Assembly (NCBI RefSeq): GCF_005239225.2
Contig: NC_133301.1
Location: forward strand, 749,001 to 813,000
Direction: 5' to 3'
DNA: 64,000 nucleotides
From: Populus alba
Taxonomy: Eukaryota > Streptophyta > Magnoliopsida > Malpighiales > Salicaceae
Shown here: positions 1-11,611 of the stretch, piece by piece
Position numbering within the stretch: position 1 is the stretch's first letter
Layout of the letters: each line of letters begins with the position of its first letter
Notes under the pieces: generated by a model
The model's input: only the letters and a program-made list of their open reading frames with translations
Told to the model about the DNA's origin: nothing
Databases searched by the model: none
Program-made: the position numbers and the translations under genes

Positions 1-36
1 TATCAGAACATGCTTTGAAGGGTACCTTTTCTTCAT
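1..36 (-). pseudogene. GLR exon 1 start, partial, running off the left edge
   Basis: The minus strand from 36 downward reads an ATG and the first codons of a GLR signal peptide (MKKRYPSKHV). It matches the orphan exon 1 copies starting at 8292 and 29992. Only 12 codons are inside the window, so whether this exon belongs to an intact gene to the left cannot be told. The flank at 37-360 is also nearly identical to 8293-8625, which shows that a whole segment was duplicated. Confidence 0.6.
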
Positions 37-374
37 CCTCTAACTTGTTTCCAAACAATTTAATAAAAATCCTGACAAAAACATGAAGATGGTTGGAAAT
101 ATGAGGGGGGTTTCTTTAAAACATGGTGACTTAATTTTGGATAATGCTTTAGTTTTCGTTTTCACAATATAATTTTGGATAATTTCTTTAAAACATGGTA
201 ACTTAATTTTGGATAATGCTTTAGTCTGTAGAATTTATTTGGCCGCAAACAAGGTATGCAACTGCTTGCATTTCCACAGTATCTTGGGAAATTGCTGAAG
301 AAAATCTATAATTTGTGATAATAATTTACTAATTCTGAAACTCAGTTTGATCCTACCTAGCTATAAATATGTTA
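37..374. repeat. Duplicated GLR flanking segment, copy D1
   Basis: This stretch matches 8293-8632 with only a few substitutions and matches about 29993-30300 more loosely. It contains a direct repeat with a 72-bp period (111-182, then partly again from 183) that is also present in the 8.3-kb copy but missing from the 30-kb copy. The copies at 1 and 8259 are therefore sisters, formed after the 72-bp duplication. No coding content is seen. Confidence 0.8.
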
Positions 375-1388
375 TATTTTGATGCTTTGAAGGGAAAAAT
401 GTTAAGAAAGCAAGATTGTCTTTGAGAAGATATTGGTATTTATTTTGATGCTTTGAAGGGAAACACTTAACAAGTAAGTGCAAATTAGACATAATTATTT
501 TCTCCACCGGGAGGCCAAACGTGAGACTTTCTTTTAACAGACCAGTCATGTTGTAAATCTGGGTCAACATTATTACTGGTGGCGTTTATAGAAACGTGCA
601 CTCACCTCCAGTCCACACGTAGCGCCTCAACCCAACTAATCCACACGACGCAAGTCTAGATGGTCTCGGCATAACAGGTAGACCCATTTAATTAGAGTGC
701 TGGGCACGCCGGCACCTAATATTTTAGGGGTTCTGAACAAGCATCCTAGCATCTTTATGAACCCGAAGATATGTCTCGAGCTCAATATTTTAAAAAAATA
801 ATTCTAGTATATTTTTAGTATTTTATTTTAATTCAATACATTTTATTTATAGGAGAATATAATTCAAAATATCACAAAGATGAAGTTACACTTTAAATCC
901 CTCATCTTTATAAAAGGATAAGATTTATGAGTTATAAATACCTTATGAATTCTTTAAGTTTTAGGTTCACAATCTCTTCATTCTTAGCTTTTTTAGCATA
1001 TATATTTTGAGAGTTTATCTTTAAAATATTATTAAATTTTTTCTCTTTACAAAGTTATTAACTTAAGCAACAAAGAGTCCACACATTCATCAAAAATAAA
1101 ATAAAATTCCAGGTACTAACTACCAGACACCACTTGTTACCAGCTGCAAACCATTTGGGTTTTTTATATCAAGTTATCAAACATATTAGCTGGAGAAAAT
1201 TAATGAGACTGCTTAAACTAAAAGATAATTCAATTATCTACCTAATCAATTTTATTTTTAAACATTTTAGATTTAGGAATTATCAACTACTATTTCATAT
1301 AGACTAAGAGTCCTATAAAATTTTAGGTACCATTTTCTTCTCATGAAACGCTTTTTCAAGACAAAACTTGTCAATATAATGTGAACCC
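375..1388. other. Intergenic sequence, no gene seen
   Basis: This is AT-rich sequence without a supported gene. At about 379-392 and 440-470 it holds two short extra copies of the GLR signal-peptide coding motif (minus-strand PSKHQN), apparently local duplications. The last five bases (AACCC, 1384-1388) are the left target-site duplication of copia-1. Confidence 0.6.
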
Positions 1389-1553
1389 TGTTAAATAATA
1401 TTTATGTTGTCTTATTTATTAAGGGTAGAATAGTACTTTCAGTTTAACCTATATATACTTTATTTGTAATTAGGTTAAGACTATGCATTCATAATATACA
1501 GTTTATTCAGAATTCTAGCCTCCTTTTTGTGTTTGATCTCAATTAGTTTAACA
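1389..1553 (+). repeat. Copia-1 5' LTR
   Basis: 165 bp, TG...CA ends, followed directly by the primer-binding site. It differs from the 3' LTR at two positions (GGTTAAG against GGCTAAG; TAGCCTC against TAGCATC). Confidence 0.95.
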
Positions 1554-1852
1554 TGGTATCAGAGCTGGTTTTATGGAACGAAGCTTAATCCCAAATACAG
1601 CTTCGCGGATCCAACTTAGGTATTTCGACAGTCTCTGTAATTATTTTGGTATTTCGACAGTTTCTGCAATTATTTTGGTATTTCATCTTCCCTTCAGCTT
1701 CTGCAATTTGGTATCTACGTTCAGTTTTTGCAAATTTGTTTTGTGTTTTAGGAGTAATCGTATAATTTCGAGAAGATATTTGTTTAGTTTCTGCAATTGA
1801 GTATTTTGTCTTCCGCTGCTTTTGCATTCTGGTTATTTGTGATTGTTTGATT

Positions 1853-4800
1853 ATGGCTACTGAAAGAGATGATTCGCTTCAGTTCTGTGAGTGTGAGTTG
1901 GATGGGAAGAACTATTCATATTGGAGTTATGTAATGAGAAATTTTCCTTAAGGGTAAGAAGATGTGGGGGTATGTTAGTGGAACTTATATGATACCTAAG
2001 AATATTGAGGAGGGGGATGCTGGTTTTGATAGATACATGGGAAGCAAATAATGCAAAGATCATTACTTGGATCAACAATTTCTGTTGAGCATTCAATAGG
2101 TACGCAGTTTGGCGAAATATGAGACAGCAAAAGAGGTTTGGGATCATCTGCAAAGGTTATTCACACAATCAAATTTTACAAAACAGTATCAATTAGAGAA
2201 TGACATACGAGCTCTTTATTCAGAAGAATATGAGTATTCAAGAGTTTTATTCTGCTATGATAGATCTTTGGGATCAATTGGCTCTTACTGAATCGACAGA
2301 ATTAAAAGGCATGTGGTGCCTATATTGAGCGTAGAGAGCAGCAAAGATTGGTACAGTTTTTTAACAGCACTTCGCAGTGATTTTCGAAGGACTTAGAGGT
2401 TCAATTCTGCATCGTTCTCCACTGCCTTCTGTTGACTCTGTTGTCAGTGAGTTATTGGCTGAAGAAATACGTTTTCAGTCTTATTTCTGAAAAAGGAATT
2501 CTTTCTGCTTCAAATCCTTCAGTACTAGCAGTACCTTCTAGGTCATTCTTTAATCATCAGAATAAGTCTCACACAAGGGTTGGCTTCGATGAGTGCAGCT
2601 TCTGTAAGCAGAAAGGTCATTGGAAGGCTCAGTGTCCTAAGTTGAGACATCAGAATCAAGCTTGGAAGCCTGGAAATCAGTCACAATCTAATGCTCATAG
2701 ACCACCTCAGGGTTATAAACCACAACACCACAATACTGCAGCAGTAGCTTCCTCGAGTTCTATTACCGATCCTAATATTTTGGCTGAGCAATTTCAGAAG
2801 TTTCTCTCCTTGCAGCCACAAGCAATGTCCGCTTCTTCTTCCATAGGTCAGTTGCCTCATAGTTCCTCAGGTATGTCACATTCTGAATGGGTCTTGGATT
2901 CTGGTGCTTCTCATCATATGTCTCCAGATTCCTCATCTTTTACCTCTATATCCCCTTTATCCTCCATTCCTGTTATGACTGCTGATGGCACTCAAATGCC
3001 CTTAGCAGGTGTTGGTTCTGTTGTCACACCTCACATGTCTCTCCTAATGTTTATCTTATTCCACAACTCAAATTGAATCTTGCGTCTGTTGGTCAAATAT
3101 GTGATTCTGGTGATTATTTAGTCATGTTTTCTGGTTCCTTTTGTTTGTATACAGAATCTGCAGTCTCAGAAGCTGATTTGGGACAGGCCGTAGGGAGAAT
3201 GGACTATATATTTTGGATGAGTTAAAAGTGCCAGTTGCTGCTGCTGCCGCTGCTACTACTACAGTTGATTTGTCTTCCTTTCGTTTGAGTATTTCATCTT
3301 CTAGTTTTTATTTATGGCATTCCCGTCTAGGTCATGTTTCGTCTTCTCGTTTGAGATTTTTGGCATCCACAGGAGCTTTAGGAAAATTTGAAAAACTTGT
3401 GACATTTCTGATTGTAGTGGATGTAAATTGGCAAAATTTTCCGCCTTACCTTTTAATCGAAAGTATTTCTGTTTCTTCTTCACCATTTGATTTGATTCAT
3501 TCTGATGTATGGGGACCTTCTCCTGTTGCCACAAAAAGGAGGGTCTCGATATTATGTCTCTTTTATTGATGATCATACTCGTTATTGTTGGGTTTATTTA
3601 ATGAAACATCGTTCTGAATTCTTTGAGATATATGCAGCTTTTCGAGCTCTTATCAAAACTCAATATTCTACTGTGATCAAATGCTTTAGGTGTGATTTAG
3701 GTGGGGAATACACTTCTAATAAATTTTGCCAATTGCTTGCCCTAGATGGAACCATCCACCAAACTTCATGTACAGATACTCCTGAGAAAAATGGTGTTGC
3801 TGAAAGAAAACATAGGCACATTGTCGAAACTGCTCATTCTCTCTTGTTGTCTGCTTTTGTTCCTAGTGAGTTTTGGGGAGAAGCTGTTCTTACTGCTGTA
3901 AGCTTGATTAATACAATTCCATCTTCTCATAGTTCGGGTCTATCTCCATTTGAAAAGTTATATGGGTATGTCTCTGATTATTCCTCATTTAGAGTCTTTG
4001 GTTGTACTTGTTTCGTTCTTCGTCCTCATGTAGAACGAAGTAAGCTATCCTCTCGATCCGCTATTTGTGTCTTTTTGGGCTATGGTGAAGGTAAAAAGGG
4101 TTATCGTTGTTTTGATCCAATCACTCAGAAACTTTATGTGTCTCGTCATGTTGTCTTCCTTGAGCATATACCTTTCTTTTCTATTCCATCCACTACTCAT
4201 AACCTGACTAAATCTGATCTTATTAGTATAGATCCATTTTCTGAGGATTCTGGTAATGATAGCTCTCCCCATGTTCGATCAATTTGTACTCATAACTCTG
4301 CAGGTACTGGTACTTTACTCTCTGGCACACCTGAAGCTCCATTCTCATCTACAGCCCCTCAAGCTTCATCTGAGATTGTGGATCCACCTCCACGTCAGTC
4401 CATCCGTATTCGTAAGTCCACAAAACTACCAGATTTTGCTTATTCTTGTTATTCTTCATCATTTACTTCCTTTTTAGCCTCTATTCATTGTCTTGTTGAG
4501 CCCTCTTCCTATAAAGAGGCAATTCTTGATCCGCTTTGGCAGCAAGCTATGGATGAGGAACTTTCTGCATTGCATAAGACAGATACCTGGGATCTGGTTC
4601 CTCTACCTCCTGGTAAGAGTGTTGTTGGTTGTCGTTGGGTGTATAAGATCAAGACTAATTCTGATGGGTCTATTGAGCGATATAAAGCTAGGTTGGTTGC
4701 CAAAGGATACTCTCAACAGTTATGGTATGGACTATGAGGAGACATTTTGCTCCGGTTGCAAAAATGACTACTATTCGTACTCTTATTGCCGTAGCTTCGA

Positions 4801-6028
4801 TTCGTCAATGGCATATTTCTCAACTTGATGTTAAAAATGCCTTCTTGAATGGAGATCTTCAAGAAGAAGTTTATATGGCACCCCTCCTGGTATTTCACAT
4901 GACTCTGGATATGTTTGTAAGCTTAAGAAAGCATTATATGGTCTCAAACAAGCACCCCGTGCTTGGTTTGAGAAATTCTCTATTGTGATCTCGTCACTTG
5001 GCTTTGTTTCTAGCAGTCATGATTCTGCTCTTTTTATTAAGTGCACTGATGCAGGTCGTATCATTCTGTCTTTATATGTTGATGACATAATTATTACTGG
5101 TGATGACATTGATGATATTTCAGTTTTGAAGACAGAGTTGGCTAGACGATTTGAGATGAAGGATTTGGGTTATCTTCGATATTTCCTGGGTATTGAGGTA
5201 GCATACTCACCTAGAGGTTACCTTCTTTCTCAGTCGAAATATGTTGCAGATATTCTTGAGCGGGCTAGACTTACTGATAACAAGACTGTGGATACTCCTA
5301 TTGAGGTTAACGCAAGGTACTCTTCTTCTGATGGTTTACCTTTGATAGATCCTACTTTATACCGCACTATTGTTGGGAGTTTGGTATATCTCACCATTAC
5401 TCGTCCAGATATTGCATATGCTGTTCATGTTGTTAGTCAGTTTGTTGCTTCTCCTACTACTGTTCATTGGGCAGCTGTTCTTCGTATTTTGCGATATCTT
5501 CGGGGTACAGTTTTTCAAAGTCTTTTACTTTCATCCACCTCTTCCTTGGAGTTACGTGCATACTCTGATGCTGATCATGGTAGTGATCCCACAGATCGCA
5601 AGTCTGTTACCGGGTTTTGTATCTTTTTAGGTGATTCTCTTATTTCTTGGAAGAGTAAGAAACAATCTATTGTTTCTCAATCATCCACCGAAGCAGAATA
5701 TCGTGCCATGACATCTACTACCAAAGAGATTATTTGGTTACGTTGGTTACTTGCTGATATGAGAGTTTCCTTTTCCCATCCTACTCCTATGTATTGTGAC
5801 AACCAGAGTTCTATTCAGATTGCTCACAACTCGGTTTTTCATGAGCGGACTAAGCACATTGAAATCGATTGTCATCTTACTCGTCATCATCTCAAGCATG
5901 AAACCATTACTTTGCCCTTTGTTCCTTCTTCATTGCAGATTGCAGATTTCTTTACCAAGGCGCATTCCATATCTCGTTTTTGTTTTCTAGTTGACAAACT
6001 CTCGATGCTTGTAGCTGCCGCATCGTGA
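1853..6028 (+). pseudogene. Copia-1 gag-pol polyprotein, multiply frameshifted
   Basis: An ATG at 1853 opens a gag frame (MATERDDSLQFC...) that breaks after about 34 codons at a CC run near 1949. Recognisable parts in order are: gag (to about 2400); a CCHC zinc knuckle (CSFCKQKGHWKAQC, near 2594-2634); the aspartic protease motif (WVLDSGASHHM, near 2888); the pre-integrase motif (WHSRLGH, near 3316); the integrase core with a GGEYTS segment near 3703; reverse transcriptase with YVDD near 5077; and RNase H with STEAEYRAM near 5680. At least six single-base shifts or stops interrupt the frame, for example near 3076, 3550, 4715, 4745 and 4875, many in homopolymer runs. The longest open parts are 3505-4737 and 4985-6028. 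It cannot encode a full polyprotein as read. Confidence 0.9.
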
Positions 6029-6041
6029 GTTTGAGGGGAGA

Positions 6042-6206
6042 TGTTAAATAATATTTATGTTGTCTTATTTATTAAGGGTAGAATAGTACTTTCAGTTTAA
6101 CCTATATATACTTTATTTGTAATTAGGCTAAGACTATGCATTCATAATATACAGTTTATTCAGAATTCTAGCATCCTTTTTGTGTTTGATCTCAATTAGT
6201 TTAACA
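6042..6206 (+). repeat. Copia-1 3' LTR
   Basis: 165 bp, preceded by a polypurine tract and followed by the target-site copy AACCC at 6207-6211. Confidence 0.95.
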
Positions 6207-6211
6207 AACCC

Positions 6212-7365
6212 GAAGGTGGAACGTACAATACCTCCTCATGAGGGTCAACCATCTAGCTGATTCAAACCAGCATCATTAAATATATTTAATTTATTTGTTA
6301 AAATAAAAAATTGGAAGAGGAGGATTCCGACCCATTTGCATTTACTAGGAAATTTCTCATATTGACATCTAATGTCAAGAAGATATGTAAAACAGATGCA
6401 CTTGGATGTATGGATATATCGCGTATGATTGATTCTATGGAGTAGTTGCCTCGGGTTTGCTGGAGTGGGATTCATACTAATCAAAGATATTCGTTGCCTT
6501 ATTTCATTGCGTTTACATTGACTAAATCAAAGTGCATTAGCATCAGATTCTAATTTTTAAGTTTGAATTTATTAAGACATTATCAAATTGTAAATACATT
6601 AGTACATATAATTGCGGATGACTTATTTAATATCTGAAATTTCGTAGAACATTGTGCTCGCATGTTATCACTTTGAAATGTGAATTTAGGAAGCTGTAAA
6701 AAAAAAAATTCTTATAATGCGAAAATTGAATGGTTGGTGATGATGCTCTAGAATCTAGTAAGTAACCTGAGTTTTTGAACGTTTGGACAATGAAGGATCA
6801 TATATTAATGTTAGTTTTTTATTCTTCATAACTGATGGCCCATAAGATTGGTAAGAGAGGCCTTGATTCCAGCAAAATAGTTCACGTTAGTGGTTTTTTT
6901 AAATTCTTCAATAATTAAGTCAAGAACTTTACAGTGAGAAAGAATAGTAAATGAGTATTAAATTTTAAAAATAAAAATGTTTGTTATTAGCTCATGTATG
7001 ATAAATGTTGAGAATATGTTGTAAGAGAATGAAGATTGTAAACTAGATTGTCAAAAAATATTTATAACTGTTGTACCTTGATTTTTTTTTTTTTAATTTT
7101 ACGGTTTGAAAGTCTTTCTTTTTCACATCCAAGTAGGGTGAAAGTTTTTTTATATCAACATTATGTTAATGTAAGTGTCTTCTTATATAGAATTAATGTT
7201 GAGGGGAGTACCATGTGTCTATAGAAGGTAATCTAATGTCATTTCATACACAACATTAATGCTGATGGGTTCAATCCTTATAATTAGTAGTAATGTTGAT
7301 TGACACATAGCCAACTCTTAGAGGAATTTTACAAAGTTAGAGCATAGGAAGATGATAAACTTGGG
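6212..7365. other. Intergenic sequence, no gene seen
   Basis: AT-rich DNA with poly-A and poly-T runs. No reading frame resembles a known protein and no repeat structure was recognised. Confidence 0.5.
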
Positions 7366-7684
7366 TTCCCTTACTGTACGTTTAGGTCTGGGACAATCCA
7401 ACACCTGAGGATATCGAGTCTAACATCCTTCTAGGTTCAGCACCCAAGTCTAGCGCGTAACTAAATCCAAGAAAGCTAGGTATGACATCTTATAAAACCC
7501 ACAAGCATTTGGGCTTGGTATATAACCAAACACATGGAAGTTAGGTCTGACATCTTGCCAGATCTACAAGCACTTGAACCTGAATCATGGCTGAGCCTAG
7601 AAAAATTAATTTGATATTTTGCTAGATCCACATGCATTTGAACCTGGTACACTGCGGGGCTTAAAAGAGCTAGGTCTAACATCT
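7366..7684. repeat. Degenerate minisatellite, period about 65 bp
   Basis: About five imperfect units share the landmark (G)ACATCT at 7422-7428, 7484-7490, 7549-7555, 7613-7619 and 7678-7684, giving spacings of 62, 65, 64 and 65 bp. Each unit also holds a CACAAGCATTTG-like stretch. The units have drifted considerably. No coding function is seen. Confidence 0.7.
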
Positions 7685-8053
7685 AATTGCAAACTCCTTT
7701 TTCCATAAGTTTTGACCTTTGTTGAGTTTTTATAATGGTTCATCTTTTTCTTGACCTCTCTATTCATGGACATTTCGAGTAAATGCATTTTAATACAAAA
7801 TAAGTTGATTGATAAGTGGAATATTTGAAGATTTGAAAAATTAAAAGCACCAAATCCCAGCCTCCTCATCCCAATTCTCTGGATTCTATAATAATGTAAG
7901 GGGCTATTTGGTATCCTTTTTTTTTTTTTTAATTTTGTTTTTGTTTTTTTTTTTGTTTTAAATGAAAATAAGGTAAATGCCATCAAGACAATGACTAACA
8001 GCTAAAGGTATAAGAAAAGGGACACCAGAAAAAATGGAGAGGTAGAGAAGGAC

Positions 8054-8292
8054 CTGCGGCAGCTGCTCCGACAACTTCTCTCTTGGAGTCCCTAGTGGTG
8101 AGGATCAGCCTGGTTTTGTAGTCACCATGAGTGGCATATAGAAGTCTGAGAGGGACATTATAATGCAACTCAAAACATTCCAAGTCCAACATATGCTGTT
8201 GAGTTTTGGGCCAACCCCATTTCTATGAACAATATCCTTAAAGAAAGGAACAAGAATATCAGAACATGCTTTGAAGGGTACCTTTTCTTCAT
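8054..8292 (-). pseudogene. Orphan GLR exon 1 (signal peptide exon), damaged
   Basis: The minus strand from 8292 encodes a GLR-type signal peptide (MKKRYPSKHV...) and the start of the amino-terminal domain. It then meets a TGA after GLGMF because about 20 nt of the conserved VNVGVVLDL region are missing. The GT donor after GCTGCCGCAG at 8054/8053 is kept, but no exon 2 follows downstream before the left edge. It is a leftover of unequal recombination in the array. Confidence 0.8.
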
Positions 8293-8852
8293 CCTCTAAC
8301 TTGTTTCCAAACAATTTAATAAAAATCCTGACAAAAACATGAAGATGGTTGGAAATATGAGGGGGGTTTCTTTAAAACATGGTGACTTAATTTTGGATAA
8401 TGCTTTAGTTTTCGTTTTCACAATATAATTTTGGATAATTTCTTTAAAACATGGTAACTTAATTTTGGATAATGCTTTAGTCTGTAGAATTTATTTGGCC
8501 GCAAACAAGGTATGCAACTGCTTGCATTTCCAAAGTATCTTGGGAAATTGCTGAAGAAAATCTATAATTTGTGATAATAATGTAATAATTCTGAAACTCA
8601 GGTTGATCCTACCTAGCTATAAATATGTTATATAGAGTAATTCAATATTTAGAATTTGAAGTTCGAGTGTCACAAACGAGGAAATCAAACAGAGTAATAT
8701 GTATTCTATAGTATTGCCTCCTCCACGTTCCTTTGGACTTTCCCATGAATAGCCAGGCCTCTGATGTCCTACAATTATATTACAATGCTACAACTGCATC
8801 TACAGTTCTATAAGTTTCCCAGTGTCAAACTGTCAATGGTATCATCTGAAAG

Positions 8853-9449
8853 TCAATATTGATCATGTTCTACTTCAAAAGAAACCCGTCTATCTTGATT
8901 TGGGTTTGTAAGTTGATCAATATTTATTACTACCTCTTGAGATGTTTGACAATCTGGACTGGAATCAACAGACTCTGTACAAGACTGATCTCCATCTCCA
9001 GGGAAATAACTAGTTTGAAATGAAGAGACCGATGGGCTCGACGCACCCATACTAGGCAGACTAGTGCCATTGCGGTCATTCAGCCCACTTTTTCTGAAAG
9101 TATGGGATTTTAAGTCCCTCTGAATAAAGATCCTGAAGAAATTGTGGACTTTACTCCTTATGGAAATTCTGGAATTTAAAGGCCTCAACATTTTCCTTTC
9201 CTTGTAGACAAACATGACGATGAATATAATGAGAGCTAAGAGGGATGCTACTCCAGCAATTAAAAATAAGCCCCAGAAACTCTTGAGACTAAGGCTGTTA
9301 TGGTTAGATGTAACCGAGGTGCTGGAATCTGGGCAATTGCTTTGTTTTCCAAACCAAGCATTCTCGATTTCCTTCATTTTATCTCCCTCTGTCATGTTTA
9401 GAACTGCCCTTGATACATCTGGTACCAGAGGAGAACCTTTAGGGAAGGC
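8853..9449 (-). pseudogene. GLR-0: orphan last exon of a glutamate receptor-like gene
   Basis: The acceptor AG at 9451-9450 is followed by 199 open codons including the stop, equivalent to exon 5 of the other GLRs. They encode the end of the S2 ligand-binding lobe (FPKGSPLVPDVSRAVLNM), the last transmembrane helix (SFWGLFLIAGVASLLALIIF) and a cytosolic tail ending VEHDQY. The sequence is very close to the last exon of GLR-3 (30487-31077). Exons 1-4 are absent. Upstream of intron 4, at about 9538, the DNA switches to a plus-strand histidine-kinase fragment. The exon frame itself is open, but without the pore and the other ligand-binding parts it cannot make a channel. Confidence 0.9.
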
Positions 9450-9537
9450 CTGAAAATCACAACACAAAGCAGCAAGCCAGTCTTTATCAGGGTTGACAAA
9501 CTTTGCACTTACAATACATAAAGAGAAATTGAGAGGG

Positions 9538-10931
9538 TCTTCTGATGATCAACCTGTGATTCTTCTGATGATCCTGATGATCTATCAAATATGGTTGATC
9601 ATGAGGCTCCACTAGAGGATGAAACTGCCGGCTTCTTTCAGTTCCAACCACGTACTTTGGGCTCTCTATTCTCTTCTAATGGATCCACCAGGACCCAAAA
9701 ATTATTGCCACATAGTATCGGTTTTGCTAAATCCCCTAAACTTAATGGAATCTCAGATGATTCTTGCTCATTTCCTTCTGGTAATGTTAGACTGAAAGAG
9801 ACGACTTGTGCTGAGGATGCCTGTTCTATGGTTGAAGTCGCTGAGACCTTATCTGAACCTGAAAGCTCATTTAGTCACAGCCCTGAACGTGACTACGAGA
9901 ATGTAGTTTGTAGAAGTCAACAAAGTCAAGACGACACAAAATGTAAAACCCCGAATGGCACTACAAATTGCAATAATCACACAGAATCAAGCAGAGAAGT
10001 GGGCTTAAGGGCAAATACAGCCGAACCACCAGGATCGTGTCAGGAAGAAGAAAAATCTGTCATTGATTCTCAGTGCACTTCTACCAGCATCCCACAAAAA
10101 ACAGAATCAAAACCAAAGCCGAAGATTCTTCTAGTAGAAGATAACAAGATCAATGTAATGGTGGCGAAATCAATGATGAAGCAGTTAGGCCATACCATTG
10201 ATGTTGTGAATAATGGAGTTGAAGCTGTGCGTGCAGTTCAGTCCTGTTGTTATGATCTAGTTTTGATGGTAATTTCTGGATTAAAATCATTTCTACCACC
10301 ACCTTTTCTTTGTTCATGGTTCTTCTGATGGGATTTTGATTAAGCTGAACACTTGGATTCTTAAGTTTCAGTAACCATGTATCACATTAAATTTGCAGGA
10401 CGTCTGCATGCCGGTAATGAATGGCCTCCAAGCTACACAAATGATTCGTTCTTTTGAAGAAACTGGCAATTGGGATGCTGCTGCTAAGGTTGGAATAGAG
10501 CCTTCAGCTTCATTACAAGATGGTCAGAGTTCTATTCATTATGACAAGAGGATGCCTATAATTGCGGTGAGCACTTCACTTTTAATAGCCAACTCTGAGA
10601 CCCCATTCTATCTCCTGACTCACTAGAGATCTTACCACCCTGAGTGTTTTTAGTTATTTGCTTGTTATTACCAAACAACACAAAGCATTGTGTCTTGCTT
10701 TCTATAGTAGCCGAGCTACACTGAAGCACTGAAACATGTCCTTATTTCATCACCCTCAAAGCCATAAATCCGTCTGCATATACTAACAGATTCAGTTGGT
10801 GAATGCAGATGACAGCGAATGCATTATCAGAGAGTGCAGAGGAATGTTATGCAAATGGTATGGACTCATTTGTTTCAAAGCCTGTGACTTTTCAAAAACT
10901 GAAAGAGTGCCTAGAGCAATATTTACCATGA
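9538..10931 (+). pseudogene. Captured 3' part of a hybrid histidine kinase (AHK5/CKI2-like), receiver domain
   Basis: Three exons can be read: about 9540-10268 (ATG at 9591), 10399-10566 and 10809-10931, with GT-AG borders. Joined from 9591 they stay in frame for 322 codons before TGA. The first 180 or so residues are an acidic, Ser-rich linker. The rest is a response-regulator receiver with the acidic pocket (LLVEDNKIN), the phospho-acceptor Asp that opens exon 2 (LVLM/DVCMPVMNG) and the conserved Lys (SKPVTF). The insert with FEETGNW resembles the receiver of AHK5/CKI2. No kinase or dimerisation domain precedes it, and the 5' edge abuts GLR intron 4 sequence, so it is a truncated transposed copy. 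It could be a pseudogene or a receiver-only gene; expression is unknown. Confidence 0.85.
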
Positions 10932-11611
10932 TGTCTGATGTAAATTTGTGTACAAAAAATGCTAGGAAAGTTTTGTGACCAATGTAACATGCTCTTTGCA
11001 GCCATTAGTATCTCAATAGAAGTTGTATAGATCCATGTCAATATTCTTTCCCTTCTTCAAGATTATTTTAACATTGTTCCTTCAAAGATTTGGAAATCTC
11101 CGGTTTCTAGTCAAGTTAGGACTTGAAAGAAAAGGCAGAGAAGCCTACAACAGACATGAAGGCACAGAAGTTAATGCAGGATTCCCTTCAGCAACGCTAA
11201 CACAAAACAGAATTTTCAATGGAAGAGACAAAGGGCAAGAGATATACTTGTGATAATTTACTAAAATCCTGAAACTCAGTTTATTTCTACTTACATCCTT
11301 GTAAAACAGAATTTTCACTGAAAAAAATAAAGGGCAGTGTGATTGCGATTGCTTTTTAAATAATTTTTTATGTCAAAATACATGTCAATGATTTTTTTTT
11401 ATTTTTTTAAAAATTATTTGTAACATTAGAACATCAAAATAATTTAAAAATACTAAAAATATATTAATTTAAAGTTAATAAAAAAATTAAAAAAATTTAA
11501 ATTTTTAAAAAGCACTTTTCAAACAAACGCAGAAACAAACAGCCAATACAGTAATTCAATATCTTTACGAATGGCTACTGGGGTTCTAATTGTCAAATGA
11601 TAATGTACAAG
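10932..11611. other. Spacer between the kinase fragment and GLR-1, with a MITE-like AT-rich patch
   Basis: The first part probably holds the 3' UTR of the kinase fragment. From about 11325 to 11545 an AT-rich stretch begins with GATTGCGATTGCTTTTTAAA and ends with AAAAAGCACTTTTCAAACAAACGC, which looks like a small non-autonomous DNA element. Terminal inverted repeats and a target duplication were not firmly established. A similar, more decayed patch occurs at about 17825-17985. Confidence 0.35.

Larger units (their letters stand above)
1389..6206 (+). mobile_element. Copia-1: Ty1/copia LTR retrotransposon, complete in outline
   Basis: The element has two 165-bp LTRs (1389-1553 and 6042-6206), each starting TG and ending CA. 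The primer-binding site at 1554-1565 (TGGTATCAGAGC) is complementary to initiator tRNA-Met. A polypurine tract (GAGGGGAGA) lies just before the 3' LTR, and the target-site duplication AACCC occurs at 1384-1388 and 6207-6211. The internal order gag, protease, integrase, reverse transcriptase, RNase H is the Ty1/copia order. The LTRs differ at only two positions by eye, which points to recent insertion, yet the coding region is broken in many places. The flanking DNA shows no gene. Confidence 0.95.
7985..9537. repeat. Duplicated GLR block, copy D2
   Basis: This block is collinear and highly similar to 29640-31165: an orphan exon 1, about 500 bp of spacer, a GLR exon 5 and the start of intron 4. 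Relative to the 30-kb copy it carries the 72-bp internal duplication (8367 and 8439) and lacks 17 bp inside exon 1. Similarity stops abruptly near 9537, where histidine-kinase sequence begins. Confidence 0.85.

Noticed and set aside
7606..7986. Minus-strand open frame of 126 codons rich in Lys
   Set aside because: It is driven by poly-T tracts and overlaps the minisatellite. No recognisable protein.
8853..9449. A complete small GLR gene
   Set aside because: Only the last exon is present; the pore, S1 and the amino-terminal domain are missing.
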